58,577 bases of DNA. It comes from Trichaptum fuscoviolaceum (lineage: Eukaryota; Basidiomycota; Agaricomycetes; Hymenochaetales; Trichaptaceae). The notes beneath the pieces are model-generated. The model was not told the DNA's origin. It saw only the letters and a program-made list of their open reading frames with translations, and ran no database searches. The number at the start of each line of letters is the position of its first letter. Positions within the stretch are counted from its first letter, which is position 1. The DNA lies in assembly GCA_910574455.1 (NCBI GenBank), contig CAJSYZ010000007.1, positions 2,090,551 to 2,149,127 of the forward strand, in the 5' to 3' direction. Positions 9,095 to 20,332 of this stretch are shown in pieces. A program made the translations under genes and the position numbers.

Positions 9095-12061
9095 ATGATA
9101 GCTCTACTCCACCGGCGACTCCCGGACGGCGGCGCTGCTCAGGTTATCCGGGATCTCAGTAGTGAATGGCACGATACCGGCAATTCTAAGGTCCGTGATT
9201 TCAAACAGTATCCGAGTCATGATGGAACAATTAGTACTAATGAGGTGTTTCTCAAGGTCTCACTACTACTGCCACCGTCCGACTCAGAGTCTCCTGCTGC
9301 CAGTGCCCACACAACACTGCCAGTGCCAGTTTCAAGTTCCGTTCCAATGCCAACCATGGAGACATGGCGTAAAGACATATGGACCTACAGGCAGAATATA
9401 ACGGATGCCACTTCGTCAGCTGCAGAAGGCAAAACGGAGCACAGCGACCGCGTAGAGAAAGGACGAAGCACGATTGCCACCTTCGATCACAATTTCGCCA
9501 CCGAAGCTACAATACAGACAGTCAAAGGCACAGGCGGAACCCTTCCATCTGAGAAGGAACGTAGAGCGATGGCTGCGCGTAGGGCGTCGGAGCCTTACAG
9601 GTCGAGTGCAATTGATGTGCTGGAGGCAGACGTGAGGAAGCACAGGGCGGCAACGGAGGGTCGTGTTAAAGCTGTTGAGGCGCAATTGGGCGCCATGAAC
9701 ATCCATATTACCACCGTTGCTGACGCTGTATACAAGAATTTGGAAAAGGACAGTGCCTCTAAAAAGGACTTGCAGCTCGCGGTTTCAACCCAAGCTATAG
9801 CAGAAGGTGTAATGGCGGACATAAACAATTTGAAACGCGAGCTCTTAGACGAGAGGGAGAAGGCAAAATCCAGTCTCAGTTCAATGATCGACAATATTCA
9901 AACACAGTTTCGTGAGGCAATGTGGCAATGCGAGAGAGCCAATGCCCACAATCTCCGACTCTTCCTTCGTCTTTCCAACTTTTTCTCTCTGTCTTCGGCG
10001 GCCTTGGCAGATGTAAGTGTGAATGGTATCGCTGTGTGCCATTTTCTTACACAATTCACCACACAGGTTGAGCACCTCGCTCTTGCCGTTGGTATGCGTA
10101 CCGACAGAGAGGACGCTGCAGATACTCTTCAGCATGGTTTCAGATACTCGTTTCCGTATACCGCGTCTTTCAGGCTTGAAAGTGCCGTATCAAAAAACAT
10201 CGCTCCCGACGCGGGCCTAAGTACTATTGGGCTCCTTGCTAATGTCAAGAAACTATATATACTGTTCAAGACGGACGGCATTTTGCTAATGGAGGACCTC
10301 ATCGACGATCCCGCTAAGGTGGCGGATTTGAAGAAGAGAAGAGAAAGTGCCATGTTGCACAAGAACTACGATCTTTTGCCGGACGACATACCGACACAAG
10401 ACTACGATGGAATTTTTCGTTTTTTCGTGGCACGGTTGCATGGGACTCTTGAGTTCCATTACCTTATGTACCTTATCCTCAAACATCACGTCATGTTCAT
10501 GGAGGCAGGGATTAGGGAGCAGTTAAAAGAGGGAAAGGGAAGTGATCTCTCTAAGGCAAAGAAGGGCGACGACCTATATATCAAAATTGGGGGGAATGGT
10601 CCCTTGTCTGTGGCAACCGACAATTCAACCGGATCGGAGAAGAGGGTTATCCTTGACGCTCTTGCTCACACATTCGAATCGAACTTGGGGGTCGAAGATG
10701 GAGATGATAGTAATGTCGCATTCAAAGTCTTGAGCGACGAAGGAGGATTCAGGGCCATGCTAGACGTGGATTATGATGGCCCAGAGGACATCCCATTGCG
10801 CTTGCATACGATGGACGAGTATGTGCCTGCAGCCGAACGTAAGAAGAAGAAGAAGAAGAAGGACACCGACTCGAAGCCTGAGACTGATGACAAGTTGGTC
10901 TTTAGGCCACTCAACAGGCCACTCAACGAACCATCAGAGATTCGTAAGGTCCTTGACGAACTGCAAAATCATGCCCATACCGTCTTCAAAGGACTTTCCC
11001 AAAAGCAAGACGCAAAAGACATGGACTATTTGCAACGTATGGAGCACCAGTACTACAAAGATCTGGATGATGAGACTCCGCTTGGATTGTTGGAAGGATC
11101 TGAGTTCACGCGGGACTGTGAATTGGCCAAACTCCTCATACGCCTGAGAGGGCGACGTGATGAACATCGCGAGAGATCAAGCTACCTGTACAACGCGATT
11201 ATGCTCATATTGCTTGGAGTTGCCGAGGAAGTCGCCAAAGAGGAAGAGCCCCTCCGATCACACTTAAACCGACTGCTACACGATCGAGCGAAACCAATCG
11301 ACCTACAAACGTACCTCGCACTCTTCAATCGTGCTTCAGATAGGTTGGGCTTCGATATACCTGCAGAGCGCAAGGCACAGATCATTGCTATGGCTAAGTT
11401 AATGAGGCGCAAAGAATTATACGGCAGGGAGATCGATCGTCAAGGTTTGGATCCCGAGATCTTCGACATAGTAGCGGCCGAGCAGAAAGATTTGTCTTCC
11501 CAGCTTTTCGGTTTGCAGCTTTATCGGGAGTTGAATGTGGAGAAACGCTCGTTGTTTGAATTTGGCATTTTGTCAAAGTTTCACACTGCGCTTTCCGAGG
11601 CCGCAACGCTGCATCCGAATGATCAAGTTGGAGATGCGTTTGTAGAAGCATTACGTCGTGACGGAAGAGAGAACAAGAATGTACCGCGAACTGAGGGCGA
11701 GGGCATGTCTGGTGTCAAGGGAAAGGGAAAGGATATACCAACGAGCCGCGATAGTCACGCTACTAGAGCAAGTGAGCCAGGCCCGTCGGCTCAACAGCCT
11801 CAAGCTACCAGTGTCAGTGAGCCAGGCCCGTCGGCTCAACAGCCTCAAGCTACCAGTGTCAGTGAGCCAGGCCCGTCGGCTCAACAGCCTCAAGCTACCA
11901 GTGTCAGTGAGCCAGGCCTGTCGGCTCATCATGCAGACACGACTCCGACTCGGACTCGGAGTACTAGGGCTCCACGTCCAAGCCTTACCGATCTCCGCCA
12001 GAAAGAGCAAACATATCTACAGACATTTGCCGATTCCTTGCGCTTCATGCCAACGTTCTAA
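9095..12061 (+). CDS. Family Y protein, large coiled-coil/helical protein (unrecognised)
   Basis: The open frame is 988 codons. A 54-nt in-frame GT-AG intron is likely at 10013-10066 (GTAAGT...ACACAG), giving about 970 residues; the second Y gene has an intron at the same place. The first ATG of the frame is used, but an upstream exon is possible. Visible parts are a Ser/Pro-rich N-terminus (to about residue 110), a charged coiled coil (about 165-285), a helical region with FRYSFPY..SFRLES and GLL.NVKKLY (about 345-395), and RFFVARLHGTLEFHYLMYLIL (about 443-463). There is a KKKKKKK basic tract (about 584-590), then the family block HRER..YLYNAI (about 691) and EEPLRSHLNRLLHDR about 27 residues later, and a C-terminal 15-residue repeat. 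No enzyme motif, signal peptide or membrane segment is seen. It lies divergent to X. Function is unknown; a nuclear or DNA-associated structural role is only a guess. Confidence 0.85.
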   Translation: MIALLHRRLPDGGAAQVIRDLSSEWHDTGNSKVRDFKQYPSHDGTISTNEVFLKVSLLLPPSDSESPAASAHTTLPVPVSSSVPMPTMETWRKDIWTYRQNITDATSSAAEGKTEHSDRVEKGRSTIATFDHNFATEATIQTVKGTGGTLPSEKERRAMAARRASEPYRSSAIDVLEADVRKHRAATEGRVKAVEAQLGAMNIHITTVADAVYKNLEKDSASKKDLQLAVSTQAIAEGVMADINNLKRELLDEREKAKSSLSSMIDNIQTQFREAMWQCERANAHNLRLFLRLSNFFSLSSAALADVSVNGIAVCHFLTQFTTQVEHLALAVGMRTDREDAADTLQHGFRYSFPYTASFRLESAVSKNIAPDAGLSTIGLLANVKKLYILFKTDGILLMEDLIDDPAKVADLKKRRESAMLHKNYDLLPDDIPTQDYDGIFRFFVARLHGTLEFHYLMYLILKHHVMFMEAGIREQLKEGKGSDLSKAKKGDDLYIKIGGNGPLSVATDNSTGSEKRVILDALAHTFESNLGVEDGDDSNVAFKVLSDEGGFRAMLDVDYDGPEDIPLRLHTMDEYVPAAERKKKKKKKDTDSKPETDDKLVFRPLNRPLNEPSEIRKVLDELQNHAHTVFKGLSQKQDAKDMDYLQRMEHQYYKDLDDETPLGLLEGSEFTRDCELAKLLIRLRGRRDEHRERSSYLYNAIMLILLGVAEEVAKEEEPLRSHLNRLLHDRAKPIDLQTYLALFNRASDRLGFDIPAERKAQIIAMAKLMRRKELYGREIDRQGLDPEIFDIVAAEQKDLSSQLFGLQLYRELNVEKRSLFEFGILSKFHTALSEAATLHPNDQVGDAFVEALRRDGRENKNVPRTEGEGMSGVKGKGKDIPTSRDSHATRASEPGPSAQQPQATSVSEPGPSAQQPQATSVSEPGPSAQQPQATSVSEPGLSAHHADTTPTRTRSTRAPRPSLTDLRQKEQTYLQTFADSLRFMPTF
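11771..11935 (+). repeat. 45-bp in-frame tandem repeat encoding SEPGPSAQQPQATSV
   Basis: Copies start at 11771, 11816, 11861 and 11906 (the last is partial and diverged). The unit is an exact multiple of three, so the frame is kept. Each unit carries CCAGTGTCAGTGAGCC, a relative of the CCAGTGGCAGTG word of the spacers. The tail is likely disordered. Confidence 0.95.
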
Positions 12062-14429
12062 TAGTCTCAATTTATGTTACAAAGTAGCATATGTTCTAGA
12101 TCAATACATCTATGTGTTCTTTGACGGCAAATAATGCTTCGAAAGTCTAACACTTAAGATGCGCAGCCTGAGTGCTGAGCGCGTGGGACTCCACTCAGGC
12201 TGCCAGCCTGAGCCTGAGTGCCAGTGGCAGTGGCAGCCATCAGTGCCAACCTGAGCCCACTGACAGACTGCCAGAATTCGCTCCCAGTCTGATGTTCAGC
12301 TTCCCAATAATCCCTTCCATTTTTCAGCTTCAAGTTGCGCATCTATTCTTCAAGTTGTGGATATTCAAGTTGCAACTTGTAATGACTACGGTGGTCTCAT
12401 CATCCGCCTTCACTCGTCTTGTGAGCCCGAACTTGAAGGGCATTTCAACAGGAATGCCAGTGGTAGTAAGTCCCCTGCCCCTTAACTCTTCCGATCACAT
12501 CAGACTTAAATATAATTCAGCGACGTTTAGCTCTCGGGACACTGGCATCATAAGTAATGGGAAACAGGGAAACTTGAGCGGGAAGTCAAAGTTGCAGGGC
12601 TGCACTCCTACAGTATACTAGGTGGTACGTTTCTTCAATTCTCTTCCAAGCAACAGCTTTGACATGTCTTACAGAGCATGAGCTAACAGTCGAGTAACTG
12701 AACGCGATCTGAGCATGTCCGACCACTTGCATACCCTCCACCAAACCACCGCACACCTGCATCCTTTACTGCGATAAGCTCATCCCTGACGGGTCTGGTT
12801 CTGATTCACTTCTGATTCAAAGTGGTGGCTCAGGTTTTAATAAGATAGCAAGAGAGGCGTGAATCTTATGTACGGCACTAATAGAGTGAAGTATTGTCAG
12901 TTACAATGATGAAGGAGTAGTGACAGTTTCATACCTATAACAGGATTGACAAAGGATAAAGGTCATACAGGAAACACACTTGTAGTTCCTCTACAAAGTC
13001 AGTGAGGAGCTACAGATCATACATGCAGCTTGAATGTCCTACTCTACATCATAAAGGAGTAAAGTGAGTACAAAGTGACATTGTAAAGCGCTCAGATTAT
13101 AAAACTGATAAAGTCTCGGTGAAGTTAGTCAGAAGCTAATGATTGTACATTCAGCTGATTTGTCCTGCTCTGTGTCAGAAAGGAGAAAAGTGAGTTGAAA
13201 AAGTGACATGGTAAAGCGCTGAAGCTATCCGGCATCGGTCCAACCTGACGTGCTCCAAACCTTCTCGAGATACGCATCAGTGCCTAAAGTTGCCTTTATG
13301 CCTCGGCGCGGGCCGTCCAGTGAGTTGGTTGAGCGTCCTGTGCACATCTTCCGGTGATGAAGGCTCGTCATTAACGTCAGTTAGGCTGCATGATCAACAC
13401 TAGCACTCTCTATGCAAATTGCAGAGCTCAAATTCCCAGGAAAGGTTCGATGACGTGGATGAAGCTAGAGTACTGGACGACACGGAATGCAAGAGCTGCA
13501 GAAAATAGGATAAAGAGGAAGACGATGGGTAACAGGGCTTCTCGCTGGTTGAGAGAGGAAGAGCAGGCAATGTACGGTTTAAGATATTTGTTGATGGGCT
13601 CAAGGTCGGCAAAGACCATTTGCTGACTTACTCATAGAACAGAAGAACAATATTTGCATTGCACATGTTCTGTTCTACTCTTGACCCACTATCAAGCTGA
13701 ACTTCAGCACTGTCACCAAGGAATAAAATGCGCACAGTACATCATGCACTAATATCGAGATACCGCACTAGCTAACCAATCCAATAACAGCTGCTTCATG
13801 GTTATTGTTGGTACAAGGTTCCATTGCGCTACTATCTGCGAGTCTGTGGACATCTGCGCAAACTGTGAAGTTGCTGGTCTACTGGGTAATCTAGATGCCC
13901 TAGATCGCGGACATAATTTGTTGCACATCATGATCATGGTATGCTTCGCTTCATTTCCGAGTCCTCCATGAACTCAGCCATAGTTCACCGCTGCACATAG
14001 ATTCCTATATGTTTGCACTCCGCGAAAATTCAAACTGCTAGTCGGCGAGCATTGCGTCTTTGGATGAACCCATGGACCTAGCCTTTCCGGTCCTTTGAAT
14101 CCATCTACGAAGACACGTTCAAACGATGTTTGCGCCCAAAGTTGATGAACAGCGGAGATATTGCACTCTAGTACTGGATCCATCTTTTCACAACATCGAA
14201 AAGCTCATGTAGCCATTAAAAGACATCAGTAGGTCGATGGATTAATCGGCACAGTTCCAAACCTTCAAGGAGAGATGTGATGGTCCGATTGTACAAGGCA
14301 GCGCCTCCGGCCATTCACCGTCAAATTCATTGCTGATTCAACCTGAACTTGAAGTTGGCGACCCCTGGACACTGGCAGTGCCAGTGATTGCCAGTGGATC
14401 AGTAATGTAGCGCTCGCGGTGTATGTCGC
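12062..14429. other. Gene-poor spacer with word clusters and a diverged direct repeat
   Basis: From 12150 to 12480 and near 14340-14400 the spacer shows the same words (CAGCCTGAG, CCAGTGGCAG, TTCAAGTTG). Two diverged direct copies of about 100 bp lie at roughly 12998-13092 and 13111-13222, both ending in a GTAAAGCGCT motif. Short open frames such as 13390-13626 and its antisense have no recognisable content. No gene is supported. Confidence 0.6.
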
Positions 14430-15700
14430 ATGCCCCTTGTCCCCATGTATGGTCCCAAAATCCCCGCCATCATTCCGCAGTGTCAACCTCGCAGTTCCAT
14501 TTGCCATTCTGCAGAGCTTATAAAGTGCAGCAGAGCGCGTTACCGGAGCTTCAGGACCCGTCGAGACAATTTGGTCCCTCCAAGGCCGGAGCCCTGCTTC
14601 AACCTCTCTCTAGACTCGCGTTGCAAATCCAGAGCAGAGGCAAATAATGAAGCAGAAGCAGCAATCACGAAGGGATCACTGTGTATGTTCACGGATGGTT
14701 CAGGGTATAAAGGGGCATAGGGGCGGCGGCAATCGCGGAAGGAGGAAAGACAAGAGCCCCCTACTAAGAGGAGCGTATGGATAAATTAGGCACAGGAACT
14801 GGCGTCCGAGGCAGGAAAGGGGGGAAGGAGGGCGATATACGGGGAGGACAGGTGCAAGAAGGCACATACACTCAAATTCTATCTCTTTCTTTTTCTTCTT
14901 CTCACCATAGCCCTTGCGTTCTAATACCTTTTTTTTCTTCCTTTTTTTCTTTTCTTTCTTTGCCAGGTTCACGCGTAACGCATCTGATAGACAAACCCCC
15001 GAACGTACGCCGACTGCACCTTGGGTCCGCCCGCGACCACACCGTATATGAAGCAGAGGTATGCAGGGCCCTTCTAAGCCTTGACTTCATCCGGGCCACG
15101 CCTCGAGCCACGCAAGTCTCCCTGTTTCTCAATTTCCAAGCAGCAATCACAGCCATCCACATACCCAAGGCGCAACCGGGCCAACACTCACTCAGAACGT
15201 TCTGGACAGGACTCCGGCGAATTCAGCAGCAACGAACCACTCTGTCTATCACCATTCACTGGGTCCCGGGCTACGAAGACATGGCCGCTAACGAGCAAGT
15301 GGACTTGGAAGCCAAAGTTGCGGCACAATTTCCCGAGTCGAGTCATACCGGACACCTCATATGATTCACTAAAAGCATACCCACCAGCTCGGCCGGGCTT
15401 ATTGCGGACTGGAAACACCAATCCTCCCTGCGCTGGAAGACGGTGTGGCTCAAGTCTAAGAGCTGGAGGAGCTTAGGCGCCGTTGACTATACTGCACCAT
15501 CCCGCCGAGCAGTCCGCGGCATCTACAACTTGAAGGACCGGAGTCGGAACGAGTGTGCAATTATCACACAGGCCACGCACCCCTTAATGCCCTCTTAGCT
15601 TGCGCTCGGTGCACTGACTCTCCGCTCTGTTCCAAGTGCCAAGACGGTCCACTACTTCTTTACGTGCCGATCCTACGCTGAACCGAGCACTCTGAACGTC
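14430..15700 (+). pseudogene. Non-LTR retrotransposon remnant, RNase H domain and tail
   Basis: The RNase H signature MFTDGSGYKGA lies at 14682-14714. The next part of the domain (LGSARDHTVYEAEVCRALL) appears near 15023-15079, and IHWVPGYEDMAANEQVD, corresponding to the family's W.PGH..I.GNE.AD motif, near 15256-15306. A weak C-terminal tail (THPLNALLACARC..SPLCSKCQ) follows near 15573-15642. The order matches the RNase H and zinc-knuckle tail of basidiomycete non-LTR elements. The domain is split by about 230 bp of purine/pyrimidine-rich sequence (14740-14965), and the canonical GH of the last motif is changed. The reverse transcriptase is missing; this is an old inactive fragment. Confidence 0.75.
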
Positions 15701-17929
15701 ACTCAACAATAAACCTCTCACATTGTGATCAACCCAGGCTCGAACTAGTCCTACGTCACATTAAGGACGCGGGACGCTTTCCCCACCTTTTCCCGATCAC
15801 AGTGGCGCAATGAACCCGGCTTTCTTTATTCCTCGCTTCTTTCTCACTCAATCATTTGTTTTATTTACACACCCAGGACGCCTTTCCAAGGCAGTTTCCC
15901 CCAACCGAGCGCCACTGTATCAACACTACCACCGACATATTGTATCAACAACCATTCCTGTAACTGTATGCGCTCCCCTATTTCTCCAGCAACACTGCGC
16001 CTTATGATACCCTCATGATACCTCACTTTGATCATACCCTCTGAACTCTTTCTTATTGTTTTGGAGATCTTTATTCGTCCAATGAGAAGTCATCCGAAGG
16101 ACAACCCCATATGTCAGTGATATTACTAGCTACCGAGCCAAGTGCTAGTACTTGCCATTGCTTGGGATGCCAGCGTCCGGGTAACCTGACATGGTGTGTG
16201 CTGCATATTCTCCCCTTTCTCTTTGCTCACGTCGCATCACTCCCAAGGAACTTCGCAATGACAAACTCATCAGCAATTTACAGCTCTCCAACCACTCCAA
16301 CTCCGCTTATACTTCGCCTATTGCGTTCTAGCCATTCAGGCTCTCTGCTTCGTCACTATCTTGACTCGCGTGGTGTCTGCTCGACACTACCTTACATTCA
16401 ACCTTTGAACCTCAATAGAAGAACACCTGTTCCTCGACACCTGTTTTCACCGCGCATGCCACCCGATCAGTGGCCGGACCAGCCCAGTTATCGCTATTCA
16501 AGCACCCCAACCCCCAAAACGTCCGCCAAGTTTTTGTGCTACTCGTCGACTGATTCGCCTCCTCTGCGCACGGGGTGTTGCTTCTGATGCACCCGGGACA
16601 ACCCTCCATCGATGTGTCACTCATCAATGTACGCTCCGCCACGCCAGCATGTACTCCGTCACGACTCCTAAGGATACTGATTCGCGGGGCAATTAGAGTT
16701 GGCATTGTTTGCTCCCATTGCCAGTATAGTAGAGGCTTTTTAATACATCGTAAGCAGTACTTTTCTTCGACCTTCGATCACATACTAAACCTGAGAGTTA
16801 GTGTACGCCACGGGTCCATTAGTTTAGACGGCAGTCCCCCTTCCGAAAACGTTAGTTTATTCTTCTACTGTTCTTGAATAACATTCTAACTATCAGACGC
16901 AGTGTAGGAAGTAGCCACCCATAGTCCTGGGTCCGATCCTGAGTCCAATCTGTTAAGTGGCAGACCACTTCTGAAATTGTGAGCATTTACACTCTTATTT
17001 GCTTGTTACCTATCTCACCCTCAGTCTAGGAAGTTTGTCATCTAGCCTTCAACAACCATCCTGGTGCAGATACCGATGCACCCAAGCTTGCGTCCACTGA
17101 GCAACCTCGTTAATCATCCGCTACCGCGCCCGTCACGACAGTTCCTCGGGTTTCTGATATTCGCCTGTCAGCGACCTACGATACATGCGACCTGTTGGGC
17201 TAGCGTCAAACACACCCTTGCTTGCCAGTGACAAGATCCTGGCGAGCGTTGTGTCAAGTCCCGTGATGCACGACATTTACTACTTGCTGCCCCTCTTCGA
17301 AATTGTAGGTGCACCTGTCTTTTGTTACGCGCTGTCATCCTAACTCCTCATAACAGTGATCGAAAGGGACCCATTCCAGCAGTTCTCAGCAGCCAAGAAA
17401 GCAGAGTACCGAAGAAGTCATCAAGAGTAGAGCCACCCCGTCCTGAGGTCTCAAGAGTCTCGGTCTAGCAATGGAATCCAAGCAGCGACCAGTCAATCGA
17501 CCCTCTCACCCACTCCCTGTGGTGCCTTGTCAACAGCAGGACCGTGCACAGTCCTGCTGGGGGAATTGCCCAGGCCATGCATTTCCTCATCAGCGGCAGA
17601 TCTAGGCCAGATCTAATGCTGCAAGGTTTGACTAGACAGACTGGGCCTAGGCCAAGCTCAGTCTCGTCATTGTCAAGGTCGCCCATTAAGCGCACTCGTT
17701 CTCGCGCTCACGAGTCCCGCTCTCGCGCAAAGACTCCACCAAAGACTGCAATGACGACCACCACTCCTGGACATTCTGCTCTTTGACACTCCTGCCTGGC
17801 TCTTATGTTTGAAAGTCAAGGTGTCCTGTGACCTACCATGCACACGACGAGTGGCTGATTATCACTGCTTCGACCTAAATCTCCGCTGCTTTGCACGATG
17901 ACGTGAGAAAGATGTTGGAATTAAGTTCA
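15701..17929. other. Gene-poor stretch, nothing recognised
   Basis: Several open frames under 160 codons (16111-16587, 16575-16877, 17544-17786) show no conserved motif, no supporting splice pattern and no second copy in the window. The palindromic words that mark other spacers are rare here, so this resembles ordinary decayed DNA. Confidence 0.5.
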
Positions 17930-18173
17930 TTTGTGCTGGATTTACATACTACTAGTAGTACATAGATAAGTACTAGTAGTAGTACTAGTAATAGTACTAC
18001 TAGTAGTGGACACCGGCATGCCAGTGATGCCAGTGTCACGGCGGTTGCAGTCACTGGCATTCAAGTTGGCACGGACTCGGAGTCACGTCACGGTCACTGC
18101 CACCAGTGCCACAGCCTGACTCGGACGCGTTCAACTTGAATTTGAAGTGATTCACTTTCAACTTGAAGCTATC
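17930..18173. repeat. Word-rich leader in front of the membrane-protein gene
   Basis: ACTACTAGTAGTACATAG and related ACTAGTAGTACT runs occupy 17946-18007. They are followed by CCAGTG, GACTCGGAGTCACG, TTCAACTTGAA and TTCAACTTGAAGC words up to the start codon at 18174. It probably contains the promoter and 5' leader of the next gene. Confidence 0.8.
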
Positions 18174-19634
18174 ATGAACGCCACTGGCAGTGCCAGCGGC
18201 TTACCATTGCAGCACGCATCGAACGCCGACGACTTGCTCTCGGTCAAAAACTATGGCTCCATTGCCAACCCACAAACCCCTGGTGCACAAGAGCGAGTTG
18301 GTGGATCACCGCCTGCGAGCACGATGGGCGAGACTGCAGAGGGAGATCAAGAAGGGCTTGGCGACGGAGACATTAAGGACAACGATGAAGAAACGCTGAG
18401 AGGTCTTTGTCTACAAAATTCTCGATTTCGGATCAGTATAGACTAATTGCATTATATGCATTTTTGTAGTCGAGGCATTTTTGCGCACCAAAAAACTATA
18501 TGTATTGGTCCCTCTCACATCCCTCCTCTTCTTCGTCGTGCTTGCATCAATGCCAGCAGTCATCTGGCCTCACAAATTGCATCAATCTCCTTCGCTCTCG
18601 GAATCAATGAGAAGTGTCCTTCTAGGTGCATCGCTTTGGTGTTTTTCACACTGCCTTCGTGCTCGAACATTCCCCCTTATATATTCAAGCTCCTATACGA
18701 TACTTTTTTTCTCAAACGTGCAAGAAAGGCGACATGTTCAACATTGGGTGGCTTTGTGGGCACGATACATTCTCGCTGCTTTTTTGGTGACATTGCAAGA
18801 GGTTCTGCGGCTTACATCTTTTTACATACTCAACATCCACTCGTCTCCTGTCTGTGATAGTCCACATCCTGGGAAACATGGCGAAGGGCAGATGCACGTC
18901 CATGATCGTACGTTCGGCATACTCTGGTTCCTGGCCCTTGGGTGGTCATTGGCTGAAGTGTGTACGGCAATCGGGGAAGACTACGATCATCTTGCGTTAT
19001 ATTCCAGCGTCGAATCAGTTTTGGACTCGGGACTGGATATGGCTGAACGTGGACTCCCGGTATCGGATGATGGAGGTTCACTCGAAAATGTTGTGTTGAG
19101 TCGAGTGAACATGCCCGATGTTGATGATTTGGACCTCGAAGATACCTCTATCTCTAGAGTCATGGGCGGAGAGGTAACAAACGGCGAGGACTCAATGCCT
19201 CAATGTCGATGGCACGTCACGGTGTCAAAGCGCGCAAATCACTTGAAAGATACCTTCGCCTTCAAATGGCCTATGGAGACCAAGTACCAGTACTATCTAT
19301 CGCTGTTGTTCAGCGGATTAACAGTGTTCTGCTGAGCCTTGGGATCACTTTGATTCTCGGTTTCGCTCACCTGAGTGATCAATCTCGTGCAAGGGCAAGT
19401 CCTCCTTTAGATGTTGTAGAATTTCTGTCTTTGGGGGACAGAGATCATAGTATAGAACGAATCCATTCTCACTGGAATGCCCTTCCATCTGCATTCATTG
19501 TCCTCACCACCATTCGTGTCATCCTCGTTGTCCTACTCTTACGTAGCGTAATGAAACATGGCGCTGCGTACATCACTTTCCTTGTTAGCTTGGGGCTTGT
19601 CTTCACAGGTGTTGGGATGTGGGAAGCGTTATAG
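18174..19634 (+). CDS. Multi-pass membrane protein, probable host gene, frameshifted
   Basis: The start is the ATG at 18174; its first codons (MNATGSASG) are themselves made of CACTGGCAGTGCCAG words. Exon 1 is acidic and ends near 18402. An intron of about 66 nt with a weak GTCTTT donor, a GACTAAT branch-like motif and a TTTGTAG acceptor (ending 18468) joins it to VEAFLRTKKLYVLVPL. Hydrophobic segments follow near 18505-18570, 18612-18660, 18745-18800 and 18920-18980. After an acidic loop the frame must change between about 19150 and 19330 to reach VLLSLGITLILGFAHL, VLTTIRVILVVLLL and ITFLVSLGLVFTGVGMW, ending at 19634. This is either a frameshift or an unresolved intron. Seven or so membrane spans suggest an endomembrane or plasma-membrane protein; I do not recognise the family. 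Confidence 0.65.
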
Positions 19635-20153
19635 CGCATTGTCTGTAGTGTAAATTGTTTGATTTCTTTCTGAATAATCAATGCTTATGGGTTTCTTTAG
19701 ATTTGCAACATGGACTCAGGGAAATGTCTGTACATGTTATGAGGACATTGGCAGTAGCTCTACTCTGTAGCTACAACTGCCGAAAAATACCCTTGCAAGT
19801 GGAGGATCAGACAGGCGACTAACCACATCAAGATTATGTTTGCAGTGCGATGTATTGCGGCGCACGAAGCAATGACAGCTCCTTGTCCAACTCGTACTTC
19901 CTTGTCATGGATCGCACATACGCTTGTACGGCGCCCCCTTAGTACGCGAAGTGGACAATTAGGTGTCTGTTTGGACGGTGGCTCACAAGTACGACAAATT
20001 GAAGGACCGTGATGTGATAGTATATGAGCATGGATGATATCTAATTTAAAGAACATATATTATACTTACCATTGGACTTGAACTCAGGCTGTGCATGCTT
20101 GTGCTTACTAGTAGTAGTAATACACCACCGTGACTGGCAGAGCACTGAAATCC
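19635..20153. other. Spacer before the inverted-repeat-bounded duplication
   Basis: No gene is seen. A few words occur at 20075-20145 (AACTCAGGCTGTG, ACTAGTAGTAGTA, CACCGTGACTGGCAG). A 98-codon antisense frame (19760-20056) has no recognisable content. Confidence 0.5.
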
Positions 20154-20329
20154 TGACTTGCTCTGATGTACTGAGAGACGGCTTGCATCCTGAAACACTC
20201 CTTATTTCAGTGAGTTAAGGCAATCAGTGTATTTTCAGACGAAGTAGCGACCCTTCAGACAGGTGCCAGCCAAATCAGGACGCGTCAGGACGCGTCAGTG
20301 GCCATAAGCAGAAAGTAGTTTCCCTGATG
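20154..20329 (+). repeat. Left inverted repeat flanking the SUN/TRR duplication
   Basis: The inner part (about 20274-20329, GACGCGTCAGGACGCGTCAG...TTTCCCTGATG) is the reverse complement, with few changes, of 34439-34490. The rest matches 34491-34637 in patches: CTGAAATAAG-type, TCTGAA and GATGTACTGA blocks. Outer ends read TGACTTGC... on the left and ...GGTCAGTCA on the right. This could be the terminal inverted repeat of a mobile element or two facing copies of one repeat. Confidence 0.8.
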
Positions 20330-20332
20330 TAG

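Noticed and set aside
16111..16877. Open frames of 158 and 100 codons
   Set aside because: No motif, no second copy, no intron pattern; likely chance frames.
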